A DNA stretch of 64,000 nucleotides. Source: Flavobacterium sp. LC2016-23 (GTDB lineage Bacteria > Bacteroidota > Bacteroidia > Flavobacteriales > Flavobacteriaceae). A program made the position numbers and the translations under genes. The DNA is taken from the NCBI RefSeq assembly GCF_009674775.1, contig NZ_WKKE01000021.1, forward strand, positions 45,608 to 109,607. The letters run 5' to 3'. Positions 8,350-17,102 of the stretch are shown here, piece after piece. The notes below the pieces were generated by a model, which ran no database searches, was not told where the DNA came from, and saw only the letters and a program-made list of their open reading frames with translations. The stretch's first letter is position 1, and the number at the start of each line of letters is the position of its first letter.

Positions 8350-9390
8350 TTATTTTTTTAAAGGGATTTTAAGATACATTTTAAAGGTATTGTTTTCTGC
8401 TGTTTTTTCCAGAAGAAATTGATTTTTATAGGCATATTCCAAACGTCTCACAAGATTATCAAAACCTATTCCGGTGGAGTAATAATTTTCTCCTTCAGCA
8501 GTATAATTAAAGGTAGAAATTTCTAAAAAACCTGCTTCAATCTGAATGGAAATTATTGCTTTTTTCTCCGGATCATTGAGCTTTCCATGTTTAAAAACGT
8601 TTTCTGTAAAATGAATTAAAACTGCGGGTAATATTTTTTCATCTGAATACGCTCCTTCTAGGGTAAAATTTAAATAAAGCTGATCTTCAAATCTCTTTTG
8701 CTGCAAATGAATATAATTTTTTATAAACTGGATTTCTTTTGAAAGTATTGCTTCGTCCTTATCTGTCTCAGTAACGACATAACGAAGCAAATCCGAAAGG
8801 ACTAAAACATCTGAGGCAATCTCGTCGTTTTTACCAAGTAACTGGCTGTAAAAGGAATTTAAGGTATTGAATAAAAAATGCGGACTCAACTGTGATTTCA
8901 GCATTTGGAATTCTGCCTTTTTATTCTCTAAAAGTAACTGCTGATTTTGTTTTTGTGTCTCCTGAAACTGAAAAAACAAATAACTTATAGCACTTAGGGT
9001 GACAGACGGCAATCCGAAGAAAAAATTATCCCGGATGTAATAGGTTATTTCCCGGCTCTGGACTGCGTAATTATGAATTCCCGTAATTTCAAAAACAACC
9101 ACTTCCTGCAAAAAATAACGAACTCCTCCGAAAATCAGTAACGAAAACGGAATACTTAATACGTACAAAAAGATCTTTTTCCTATTCAAAAACCAATCGC
9201 AAAAAGTATAGAAATTAAAAAGATATACAACGAAAATAGATCCGACAAAACTTAGATTAAACAGAAAATAAAGATTGCTAAAAATGAAATCTAACTTTTT
9301 ATTGTTCACTCCAAAATCCCACAGGTAAAAAGTAAAGTACAATCCTAGAAAAAGAAAAATATGGTAATAAAATGGAATCTTTGACTTCAT
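8350..9390 (-). CDS. LytS/YehU-type sensor histidine kinase
   Basis: A 346-residue membrane kinase. Residues 1-145 contain about four transmembrane segments without an obvious sensory domain. A short coiled coil (145-165) leads to the His_kinase motif QLSPHFLFNTLNSF with phospho-acceptor His171. An ATP-binding region follows with the N-box variant IHFTENVFKHG and GIGFDNLVRRLE. This is the standard partner of LytTR regulators and is encoded immediately before one. The signal is unknown. Its start faces the DUF5694 gene across a 220-bp divergent region. Confidence 0.9.
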   Translation of the reverse strand: MKSKIPFYYHIFLFLGLYFTFYLWDFGVNNKKLDFIFSNLYFLFNLSFVGSIFVVYLFNFYTFCDWFLNRKKIFLYVLSIPFSLLIFGGVRYFLQEVVVFEITGIHNYAVQSREITYYIRDNFFFGLPSVTLSAISYLFFQFQETQKQNQQLLLENKKAEFQMLKSQLSPHFLFNTLNSFYSQLLGKNDEIASDVLVLSDLLRYVVTETDKDEAILSKEIQFIKNYIHLQQKRFEDQLYLNFTLEGAYSDEKILPAVLIHFTENVFKHGKLNDPEKKAIISIQIEAGFLEISTFNYTAEGENYYSTGIGFDNLVRRLEYAYKNQFLLEKTAENNTFKMYLKIPLKK

Positions 9391-9579
9391 GGTTGAGTTA
9401 TTATTATTTCAAAAATACAATTATGACTTCAAATCAAAACCATATTTATACAAAACCTCTGTTTCCCGGGATGAACTATAAAAAACCGTACACGAAAATT
9501 TTCATCCACACAATAGGGCTTTTTATAAACTAAAAAGACCCCTTTATCAAATATCAAAATTACTCCTGAAAAACACTGC

Positions 9580-9587
9580 TATGTTTG
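9580..9587 (+). promoter_or_regulatory. -7 box of the DUF5694 gene
   Basis: TATGTTTG matches the TAnnTTTG consensus. It overlaps an ATG at 9581 that could be taken as the gene start, so that ATG is probably not in the mRNA and the start at 9611 is favoured. No good -33 box was found at 19 bp. Confidence 0.45.
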
Positions 9588-9610
9588 TTCTGAATTTAAA
9601 ACAAATCATC

Positions 9611-10414
9611 ATGAAAAAAATCGCCTTATTACTAGTCCTTTTTATTGCATTTCATTCTCTTTCAGCTCAATCCAAAAAGAAACAAATTTTATTACTTGGA
9701 ACCTTCCATTTTGAAAATCCCGGACATGATGTTGCGAAAGTAAACACGTTTAATGTTATGTCTGATAAAAGCCAGAAAGAATTAGAAAACATCACCAATA
9801 AAATTAAAAAATTTAGTCCCGATAAAATATTTGTGGAATGGAACTATGAAAGACAAGCTAAACTGGATCAATTCTATGCCAGCAATGCAGATAGTTTACT
9901 TCACAAAGATGCCGATGAAATAGTACAGGTAGCTTTAAGGTCGGCTAAAAAATTAGGCCATAAAAAGTTATTCGGAATTGACTACAACAACGCCGATTTT
10001 CCTTACGACAGTTTAGTAAAAGGAATGAAAGAAGCCAATCAGCTCGATTTAATCAAAAAGAATCAGGAGATTATGAAACAATACGAAACAGATCAAAATC
10101 AAAAAATTGCCAAATATTCTTTAACCGAATTACTTTTGGATATTAATACTCGAAAATCAAATGAACATAATATTAGCTGGTATCTTGAAACAGCTATTAA
10201 AGGTGGAAAAACAGACAATTTTATTGGCGCCTATTTAGTTTCGGAATGGTACAGAAGAAACCTTTATATGTATGCTTTAATTCAGAAACTTACTGAAAGC
10301 CAAGATGACAAAATAATGGTTTTACTGGGAGCCGGGCATACAGCTATGCTAAGGGAATTTGTTACGCATGATCCTAATTTCGAAATTATAGAACTGGCGA
10401 CGGTTTTAAAATAA
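9611..10414 (+). CDS. secreted DUF5694 protein, TraB/GumN-like
   Basis: A 267-residue exported protein with a clear signal peptide (MKKIALLLVLFIAFHSLSAQ). The mature part starts with a strand reading ILLLGTFHFENP, and contains IFVEWNYE and the late motif LLGAGHTAMLREF. These match DUF5694 and the layout of the TraB/PrgY/GumN superfamily, where glycine-histidine motifs near both ends are thought to form an active site, possibly a metalloprotease. Catalysis is not proven. An upstream ATG at 9581 would add ten residues but overlaps the apparent -7 box. The gene is divergent from the histidine kinase. Confidence 0.7.
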   Translation: MKKIALLLVLFIAFHSLSAQSKKKQILLLGTFHFENPGHDVAKVNTFNVMSDKSQKELENITNKIKKFSPDKIFVEWNYERQAKLDQFYASNADSLLHKDADEIVQVALRSAKKLGHKKLFGIDYNNADFPYDSLVKGMKEANQLDLIKKNQEIMKQYETDQNQKIAKYSLTELLLDINTRKSNEHNISWYLETAIKGGKTDNFIGAYLVSEWYRRNLYMYALIQKLTESQDDKIMVLLGAGHTAMLREFVTHDPNFEIIELATVLK

Positions 10415-10426
10415 CAAACAGAGAAT

Positions 10427-10730
10427 TTAACCGCAAGGCACGCAAAGATTAGACCCTTGTATTGTACTCATAAACGCAAAGTTCGCAAAGCTAGTATGAT
10501 AAAGCTTTGCGAACTTTGCGTTTTAAAAAGATTACAATTACAAATCTGGTTTTCAAATATAGCCCGCGGTTTCAACCGCGGATACACAATGTGATATGAT
10601 ACAATTTTCTGAGGATCCCCGCGGTTGAAACCGCGGGCTATATTCGCAAATCCTTATGCAGATTGCTTTGCGAACTTTGCGTTTGTATAGACTCCTATAA
10701 ATAAAAAAACCTTGCGTCCTTTGCGGTTAA
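10427..10730. repeat. palindromic repeat element (CCGCGGTTTCAACC family), core inverted
   Basis: Same ends as the element at 7203-7617 (TTAACCGCAAGG at 10427 and CTTTGCGGTTAA ending 10730) and the same tagctttgcgaactt flanks in the same order. The 81-bp core (10560-10640) has the same arms, but its spacer reads tacacaatgtgatatgatac, the reverse complement of the spacer in the two cores at 7.3-7.5 kb. Confidence 0.85.
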
Positions 10731-10740
10731 GACAACTTTA

Positions 10741-10775
10741 AAAAAAAATCCCTCCGATATTCGGAAGGATTTTTT
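10741..10775 (-). terminator. terminator of sucC (works in both directions)
   Basis: An 11-bp stem (10747-10757 with 10761-10771, one G-U pair) around a 3-base loop. On the minus strand it is followed by a run of U, and on the plus strand by TTTTT as well. Confidence 0.85.
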
Positions 10776-10797
10776 ATATAATTGATTTCTTATTTGA

Positions 10798-11991
10798 TTA
10801 AGATAATGCAGCTTTAACCTGATCAGCAGCTTCCTGAAATTGAACAGCTGATAAAATTGGCATACCTGAATTGTCAATTAATTCTTTTGCAATTTCAGCA
10901 TTTGTTCCTTGCAAACGAACGATAATTGGCACCTTAATAGCATCACCCATATTTTTGTAAGCGTCAACAACTCCTTGTGCCACACGGTCACAACGAACGA
11001 TTCCACCAAAAATATTGATCAGAATAGCTTTTACGTTAGGATCTTTTAAAATAATACGGAAAGCCGTTTCAACACGTTTTGCATCAGCAGTTCCACCGAC
11101 GTCAAGGAAGTTAGCAGGCTCAAAACCAGCATATTTAATTAAATCCATAGTTGCCATTGCAAGACCTGCTCCGTTTACCATACATCCTACAGTACCGTCA
11201 AGATCTACATAGTTTAAACCTACTTCTTTAGCTTCCACTTCGATTGGGTTCTCCTCACGGATATCACGCATCTCAGCATATTTTGGTTGTCTGTATAAAG
11301 CATTATCATCGATATTTACTTTAGCATCAACAGCCATAATTTTGTTATCTGAAGTTTTCAAAACCGGGTTGATTTCAAACATAGAAGCATCAGAACCAAT
11401 GTAAGCATTGTACAATGAATCGATGAATTTCACCATTTCTTTGAAAGCATTTCCTGAAAGACCTAAGTTAAAGGCAATTCTTCTTGCCTGAAAACCTTGT
11501 AATCCAACAGTAGGATCAACTTCTTCAGTAAAAATTAAGTGTGGTGTGTGCTCAGCAACTTCTTCAATATCCATTCCACCTTCAGTAGAATACATAATCA
11601 TGTTACGACCAGTAGCTCTATTTAATAAAACAGAAACATAAAATTCAGAAGTTTCACTTTCACCAGGATAGTAAACATCTTCTGCTACTAAAACTTTGTT
11701 TACTTTTTTACCTTCAGCAGAAGTCTGAGGTGTAATCAATTGCATTCCGATAATTTGTCCTGCAATTTCTTCAACTTGTTGTAAGTTTTTAGCAAGCTTC
11801 ACTCCACCACCTTTTCCACGGCCACCTGCGTGAATTTGTGCTTTAATTACGTGCCATCCTGTACCGGTTTCGGCAGTTAATTGTTTTGCAGCAGCTACAG
11901 CTTCAACTGCATTGTTAGCCACAATTCCGCGTTGAATGCGTACTCCGTAACTCGCTAAAATTTCTTTTCCTTGATATTCGTGTATGTTCAT
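10798..11991 (-). CDS. sucC: succinyl-CoA synthetase (ADP-forming) beta subunit
   Basis: A 397-residue beta subunit of the TCA-cycle enzyme that makes ATP or GTP from succinyl-CoA. The N-terminal ATP-grasp domain begins with the hallmark MNIHEYQGKEILASYGV, and the C-terminal ligase domain has NIFGGIVRCDRVAQGV and RLQGTNAEIA, the loops that bind CoA and the phosphohistidine. The start chosen is ATG 11991; the reading frame runs 20 codons further upstream, but MNIHEYQGK is the conserved start and gives the normal length. The alpha subunit gene sucD is not adjacent. A -7-like TATTTTTG lies upstream at 12040-12047. Confidence 0.97.
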   Translation of the reverse strand: MNIHEYQGKEILASYGVRIQRGIVANNAVEAVAAAKQLTAETGTGWHVIKAQIHAGGRGKGGGVKLAKNLQQVEEIAGQIIGMQLITPQTSAEGKKVNKVLVAEDVYYPGESETSEFYVSVLLNRATGRNMIMYSTEGGMDIEEVAEHTPHLIFTEEVDPTVGLQGFQARRIAFNLGLSGNAFKEMVKFIDSLYNAYIGSDASMFEINPVLKTSDNKIMAVDAKVNIDDNALYRQPKYAEMRDIREENPIEVEAKEVGLNYVDLDGTVGCMVNGAGLAMATMDLIKYAGFEPANFLDVGGTADAKRVETAFRIILKDPNVKAILINIFGGIVRCDRVAQGVVDAYKNMGDAIKVPIIVRLQGTNAEIAKELIDNSGMPILSAVQFQEAADQVKAALS

Positions 11992-12407
11992 AATATAGAA
12001 TTTGTCTGGTTCTGAATTTATTTCAGAATAAAAGTGCGACAAAAATAGCAAAATTCAACTGAATAGTAAAATCTTTTTTCAATTAAAAAATGCCATAAAC
12101 CGACATTAAACTGTTATTCATTTTCAAAGAAAAGTTATTGTTAAACTATCGATTCTAAAATGTTAACTAAAAACAGCAAAATAGTTTGATATTTAACAAA
12201 AACTTCACTAATTTCAAAGCCTTACACGCAATTTCATTTCATATATTACAATGTAAATTGTGATTTTAGCATTTCACAATGCGTTCTGTAATATTATTAT
12301 CATTTAAGAATCATTTTTCTAATATTACAACAAAAATGTAAGCGAAATTAGATTTTCAATACATTATGTTTAACGAAATCTTTATTTTTGTAGAAAAAAT
12401 ATCAAGA
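11992..12407. promoter_or_regulatory. divergent promoter region sucC / gltB
   Basis: About 416 bp of AT-rich non-coding DNA. On the minus strand TATTTTTG (12047 down to 12040) matches the TAnnTTTG -7 box for sucC. On the plus strand TATTTTTG at 12383-12390 is the candidate -7 box of gltB, 18 bp before ATG 12408. No convincing -33 box is seen for either. Several short dyads (for example gttaaactatcgattctaaa to tgttaac around 12139-12176) could be regulator sites, but I cannot assign them. Confidence 0.45.
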
Positions 12408-15400
12408 ATGAGAGTTAAAGAACAAGGGCTTTATTTGCCTGAATTTGAACACGACAATTGTGGTGCAGGATTTATTTGTAATTTGAATGGTATTAAATCT
12501 AATGACATCATTCACAAAGCATTGGACATCTTAATAAAGCTGGAACATCGTGGTGCAGTTAGTTCTGATGGAAGAACTGGAGATGGAGCTGGAATTTTAT
12601 TTGATATCCCACATGACTTTTTCAAAAAAGTATGTGATTTTGAAATCCCTGAAACACGCGAGTATGCAGTAGGAATGGTTTTTTTACCAAAAAGCAAAAA
12701 CCAGGTCACTTTTTGCATGAATGCTTTCGAATCAACAATCAAAGACCAGAATTTAAAGGTCTTAGGCTGGAGAGACGTACCCGTTGACGTAGAAAATTTA
12801 GGGCAGATTGCCGCAGAAAAAGAACCATCGGTTAAACAGGTTTTTGTTAGCAAAAACGGGCAGGATTTAACGGAACAGGAATTTAATGCAAAACTTTTTG
12901 CAGCCAGGAAAATTGCAGAACACGCGATTAGAGGATCAAAAACCTCCGAAAGTCACATGTTTTATTTTACCAGTTTATCGACCACTACTATAATATATAA
13001 AGGCTTACTGATGCCGGAAGACATCAGCCGATATTATATCGACTTAAAAGATCCCGATTTAGTGACGCGTCTGGCGTTAGTACACCAGCGTTTCTCTACC
13101 AATACTTTCCCTTCATGGGACCTGGCGCAGCCATTCCGATACATGTGTCACAATGGTGAAATCAATACGCTTCGTGGAAACGTAAGCAGAATGCGTGCTC
13201 GTGAAGAATTAATGGAGAGCAAAATTTTTGGTGATGATATCAAAAAATTATTTCCGATTATCTTAGAAGGAAAATCAGATTCTGCTTCTATGGACATGGT
13301 TATTGAACTTTTATTAATGACCGGCCGTTCATTGCCTGAAGCTATGATGATGGTGGTTCCTGAAGCCTGGGAAAAACACCAGACGATGTCGGCGGAAAAG
13401 AAAGCGTTCTACGAATTCAACTCCTGCATCATGGAACCATGGGATGGTCCGGCTTCGATTCCGTTTACAGACGGAAACGTAATTGGTGCCTTACTGGACA
13501 GAAACGGATTGCGTCCTTCCCGTTACACGTTGACAAAAAGTGGTTTCGTAATCATGTCATCCGAAATTGGTGTACTGGATATCGAACCGGAAGATGTAAT
13601 TCAGCATGGTCGTTTAGAACCGGGAAAAATGTTTCTGGTAGATATGAACGAAGGCCGTATTATTGAAGATGAAGAAATAAAAAAAGCAATTGTAACCAAG
13701 CGTCCGTACAAAGAATGGGTTGAAGCAAACTTGTTACCGTTAGCTAAAGTTCCTTACACGAACAACCCTGTTCCTGTTGAAAAACTTGATTTTCAAACGA
13801 GACAGCGTTTATTCGGTTACACGATCGAAGATTTAAAAACAATTATCAATCCAATGGGATCAGATGGTGCTGAAGCCATCAGTTCTATGGGTAATGATAC
13901 GCCATTGGCCGTTTTATCAGATCAGCCACAATTATTGTATAACTATTTCAAACAATTATTTGCTCAGGTGACCAATCCTCCTTTGGATGGTATTCGCGAG
14001 GAAATCATTACCGACATCAGTTTAGCCATTGGGGGGGATTTTAATATTTTCGAAATTGAAGCAAAACAATGTAAAAAATTAAAAATCCAGAATCCGGTTA
14101 TCTCTAATGAAGATTTAGATAAAATCAGAAACATTGATCACGAAGATTTCAAATCGGCTACCATTTCTACATTATACAAAATAGAAAAAGGAGTTAACGG
14201 TTTGGAGCGTGCGTTGGAGAAATGTGTTCAGGCCACGTTCAAAGCGGTTTCTGAAGGCTGCAATATTATCATCCTTTCAGACAGAGGCGTAAGCGAGCAA
14301 ATGGCTCCAATCCCAATGTTACTGGCTTGTTCCTATATTCACCACTCTTTAAACATTTTGAAAGTTCGTTCTAAATTCGGAATCATAATCGAATCTGCAG
14401 AGCCTCGCGAACCGCATCATTTTGCTTTATTGTTCGGATACGGTGCCAGTGCCATTAATCCATACATGGTAAACGAGATTATTCACGATCAGGTGAATCA
14501 GGGATTCATTACAAAAGTGAAAGCCGATTACGCTATTATCAATTATAACAAGGCGATTGCAAAAGGAATCCTTAAAATCATGAACAAAATTGGTATCTCT
14601 ACTTTACATTCGTACAGAGCTGCCCAAATTTTCGAGATTTTAGGTTTAAATAAAACGTTTACTTCTAAATATTTCCCTTACACGCCTTCCAGAATCGAAG
14701 GAATTGGTTTGATAGAAGTAGAAAAAGAAGTAAAGAAACGTTTCCAGAAAGCCTTTCCAAATTCAAAAATCGCGAATTTATTGCCTTTGGAAATCGGTGG
14801 TATTTACAGATGGAGAAGAGGCGGTGAAAAACACATGTTCAACCCGACCACGATTTCTAAATTACAACAGGCCGTTCGTCTGAACAGTCCGGAAAGCTAT
14901 AAAGAATACTCTGACATGGTCAATGAGCAAAGCTCAAACTTAATGACGATCAGAGGTTTATTCGAATTCAATAATTTAGATCCTATTTCTATTGACGAAG
15001 TAGAACCATGGACCGAAATTGTGAAGAAATTCAAAACCGGTGCGATGTCTTACGGATCGATCAGTAGAGAAGCCCATGAGAATTTAGCGATTGCCATGAA
15101 CAGAATTGGCGGAAAAAGTAATTCCGGAGAAGGTGGAGAAGATCCAAAACGTTTCCAGAAAGAAATCAACGGTGATTCCAGAAACAGTGCCATCAAACAA
15201 GTAGCATCAGGGCGTTTTGGTGTTTCGATCAACTATTTGACAAACGCAAAAGAAATTCAGATTAAAATGGCTCAGGGTGCTAAACCAGGAGAAGGCGGAC
15301 AGCTTCCGGGAGAAAAAGTAGTACCATGGATTGCTGAAACCAGAAACTCTACACCTTATGTAGGTTTGATTTCACCTCCGCCTCACCACGATATTTACTC

Positions 15401-16925
15401 TATTGAGGATTTATCCCAGTTGATTTTCGACTTGAAAAATGCCAATCGTGACGCACGTGTCAACGTGAAATTAGTTTCTGAAGTGGGCGTTGGAACGATT
15501 GCTGCCGGTGTTGCCAAAGCAAAAGCTGACGTGATCCTGATTTCAGGTTATGACGGAGGAACCGGTGCTGCACCATTGACTTCTTTGCAACATACAGGTA
15601 TTCCATGGGAACTTGGTTTAGCCGAAGCACAGCAAACTTTGATCTTAAATGATTTAAGAAGCCGTGTCGTTTTAGAGTGCGACGGACAATTGAAAACCGG
15701 TCGTGACGTGGCGATTGCTGCCTTATTAGGTGCTGAAGAATTTGGTTTTGCTACTGCTCCGCTTGTCGCTTCAGGCTGTATCATGATGAGAGCCTGTCAC
15801 TTAAACACCTGCCCTGTTGGTATTGCGACTCAGGATCCTGAATTGAGAAAAAACTTCAAAGGAACTCCGGAGCACGTCATCAACTTCATGTATTTTATTG
15901 CAGAAGAGTTAAGAGGAATCATGGCGCAATTAGGTTTCAGAACTTTGAAAGAAATGGTGGGTCAGTCACAAAAATTAAATGTGAACAAAGCGATCAAACA
16001 TTACAAAGCCAATGGTTTAGACCTATCATCAATTCTGTACAAACCGGAAAAAGCAAAAACAGTTCCGAACCACAATACAACAGAACAGGATCACAACCTG
16101 GAAAACGTTTTGGATTTCGAAATCATCAAAGAAGCGATTCCGTCTATTTACAGAAAAGAAAAAACAAGAGTTACGTTTAAAATTAAAAATACAGACCGTT
16201 CTGTAGGGGCCATTTTGAGTAATGAAATCTCAAAGATATATGGCGCACAAGGTTTACCTGAAGACACTATTTTAGTTGATTTTGAAGGTTCTGCCGGACA
16301 AAGTTTTGGTGCATTTGCTACCAATGGATTGTCGTTTAAAATTCACGGAAACTGTAATGATTATTTAGGAAAAGGACTTTCAGGAGGAAAATTAATTATC
16401 AAAGTACCTCCTACTGCCACCTTCAAACCTGAAGAAAATATCATTATCGGGAACGTTGCCCTTTACGGAGCTATTACCGGAGAGGCGTATATTAATGGAA
16501 TGGCCGGAGAGCGTTTCTGTGTGAGAAATTCCGGAGCAACTGCGGTTGTCGAGGGAATTGGAGATCACGGATGCGAGTATATGACAGGTGGTACAGTCGT
16601 GGTTTTAGGAAAAACAGGAAGAAACTTCGCAGCCGGAATGAGCGGTGGTGTAGCTTACGTGTACGATCCTAAACAACAATTCGATGCAACAGTATGCAAC
16701 ATGGAAATGGTTGCCTTTGATCCTATCGAAGAAGAAGACGTAACCAAACTACGAAAACTGATCAAAAACCACTCTTTGTACACCAACAGTCCATTAGCAA
16801 AAAGAATTTTAGCAGACTGGGAAAACCAACAAAACAATTTCGTAAAAGTAATGCCAACTGATTACAAAAAAGCATTACAGCGAATTGCAGAAGAGAAAAA
16901 AATAGAAGAATTAATAGCTGGATAA
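12408..16925 (+). CDS. gltB: glutamate synthase (NADPH) large subunit
   Basis: A 1505-residue GOGAT alpha subunit that transfers the glutamine amide nitrogen to 2-oxoglutarate. The order is class II glutamine amidotransferase whose catalytic Cys18 follows a short propeptide (EHDNCGAGF), a central domain, the FMN-binding synthase domain (GGKSNSGEGGEDPKRF and GYDGGTGAAP), the 3Fe-4S cysteines in ASGCIMMRACHLNTCPVG, and a C-terminal GXGXG beta-helix (about 1260-1460). The frame is open from ATG 12366, but a promoter-like TATTTTTG lies between the two ATGs and the usual propeptide is short, so 12408 is preferred. gltD follows after a 177-bp gap that contains a decayed repeat. Confidence 0.97.
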   Translation: MRVKEQGLYLPEFEHDNCGAGFICNLNGIKSNDIIHKALDILIKLEHRGAVSSDGRTGDGAGILFDIPHDFFKKVCDFEIPETREYAVGMVFLPKSKNQVTFCMNAFESTIKDQNLKVLGWRDVPVDVENLGQIAAEKEPSVKQVFVSKNGQDLTEQEFNAKLFAARKIAEHAIRGSKTSESHMFYFTSLSTTTIIYKGLLMPEDISRYYIDLKDPDLVTRLALVHQRFSTNTFPSWDLAQPFRYMCHNGEINTLRGNVSRMRAREELMESKIFGDDIKKLFPIILEGKSDSASMDMVIELLLMTGRSLPEAMMMVVPEAWEKHQTMSAEKKAFYEFNSCIMEPWDGPASIPFTDGNVIGALLDRNGLRPSRYTLTKSGFVIMSSEIGVLDIEPEDVIQHGRLEPGKMFLVDMNEGRIIEDEEIKKAIVTKRPYKEWVEANLLPLAKVPYTNNPVPVEKLDFQTRQRLFGYTIEDLKTIINPMGSDGAEAISSMGNDTPLAVLSDQPQLLYNYFKQLFAQVTNPPLDGIREEIITDISLAIGGDFNIFEIEAKQCKKLKIQNPVISNEDLDKIRNIDHEDFKSATISTLYKIEKGVNGLERALEKCVQATFKAVSEGCNIIILSDRGVSEQMAPIPMLLACSYIHHSLNILKVRSKFGIIIESAEPREPHHFALLFGYGASAINPYMVNEIIHDQVNQGFITKVKADYAIINYNKAIAKGILKIMNKIGISTLHSYRAAQIFEILGLNKTFTSKYFPYTPSRIEGIGLIEVEKEVKKRFQKAFPNSKIANLLPLEIGGIYRWRRGGEKHMFNPTTISKLQQAVRLNSPESYKEYSDMVNEQSSNLMTIRGLFEFNNLDPISIDEVEPWTEIVKKFKTGAMSYGSISREAHENLAIAMNRIGGKSNSGEGGEDPKRFQKEINGDSRNSAIKQVASGRFGVSINYLTNAKEIQIKMAQGAKPGEGGQLPGEKVVPWIAETRNSTPYVGLISPPPHHDIYSIEDLSQLIFDLKNANRDARVNVKLVSEVGVGTIAAGVAKAKADVILISGYDGGTGAAPLTSLQHTGIPWELGLAEAQQTLILNDLRSRVVLECDGQLKTGRDVAIAALLGAEEFGFATAPLVASGCIMMRACHLNTCPVGIATQDPELRKNFKGTPEHVINFMYFIAEELRGIMAQLGFRTLKEMVGQSQKLNVNKAIKHYKANGLDLSSILYKPEKAKTVPNHNTTEQDHNLENVLDFEIIKEAIPSIYRKEKTRVTFKIKNTDRSVGAILSNEISKIYGAQGLPEDTILVDFEGSAGQSFGAFATNGLSFKIHGNCNDYLGKGLSGGKLIIKVPPTATFKPEENIIIGNVALYGAITGEAYINGMAGERFCVRNSGATAVVEGIGDHGCEYMTGGTVVVLGKTGRNFAAGMSGGVAYVYDPKQQFDATVCNMEMVAFDPIEEEDVTKLRKLIKNHSLYTNSPLAKRILADWENQQNNFVKVMPTDYKKALQRIAEEKKIEELIAG

Positions 16926-16964
16926 ATGATTTTAGATTTTAGAGTTCAGATTTTAGATTGAAAT

Positions 16965-17037
16965 TTAACCTTAAAGCTTTGCGAACTTAAAACTTTCAAA
17001 AAAGCAAAAACAGAGACCTTGCGTTCTTTGCGGTTAA
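16965..17037. repeat. short decayed copy of the TTAACCGCAAAG-ended element
   Basis: The gap between gltB and gltD begins TTAACCTTAAAGCTTTGCG and ends TTCTTTGCGGTTAA, matching the outer ends of the elements at 7.2 and 10.4 kb, but the CCGCGG hairpin core is missing. It is preceded by the AT-rich motif gattttagattttaga and followed by a gggatttggaattt run. Confidence 0.6.
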
Positions 17038-17102
17038 AAAAATTGGGATTTGGAATTTTAAAATTGGAATTTAAAACATCATTTAGATTTAATTAAAATG
17101 TC

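Noticed and set aside
12366..12407. An earlier start for gltB at 12366
   Set aside because: A promoter-like TATTTTTG box lies inside this extension, and the normal propeptide length fits the ATG at 12408.
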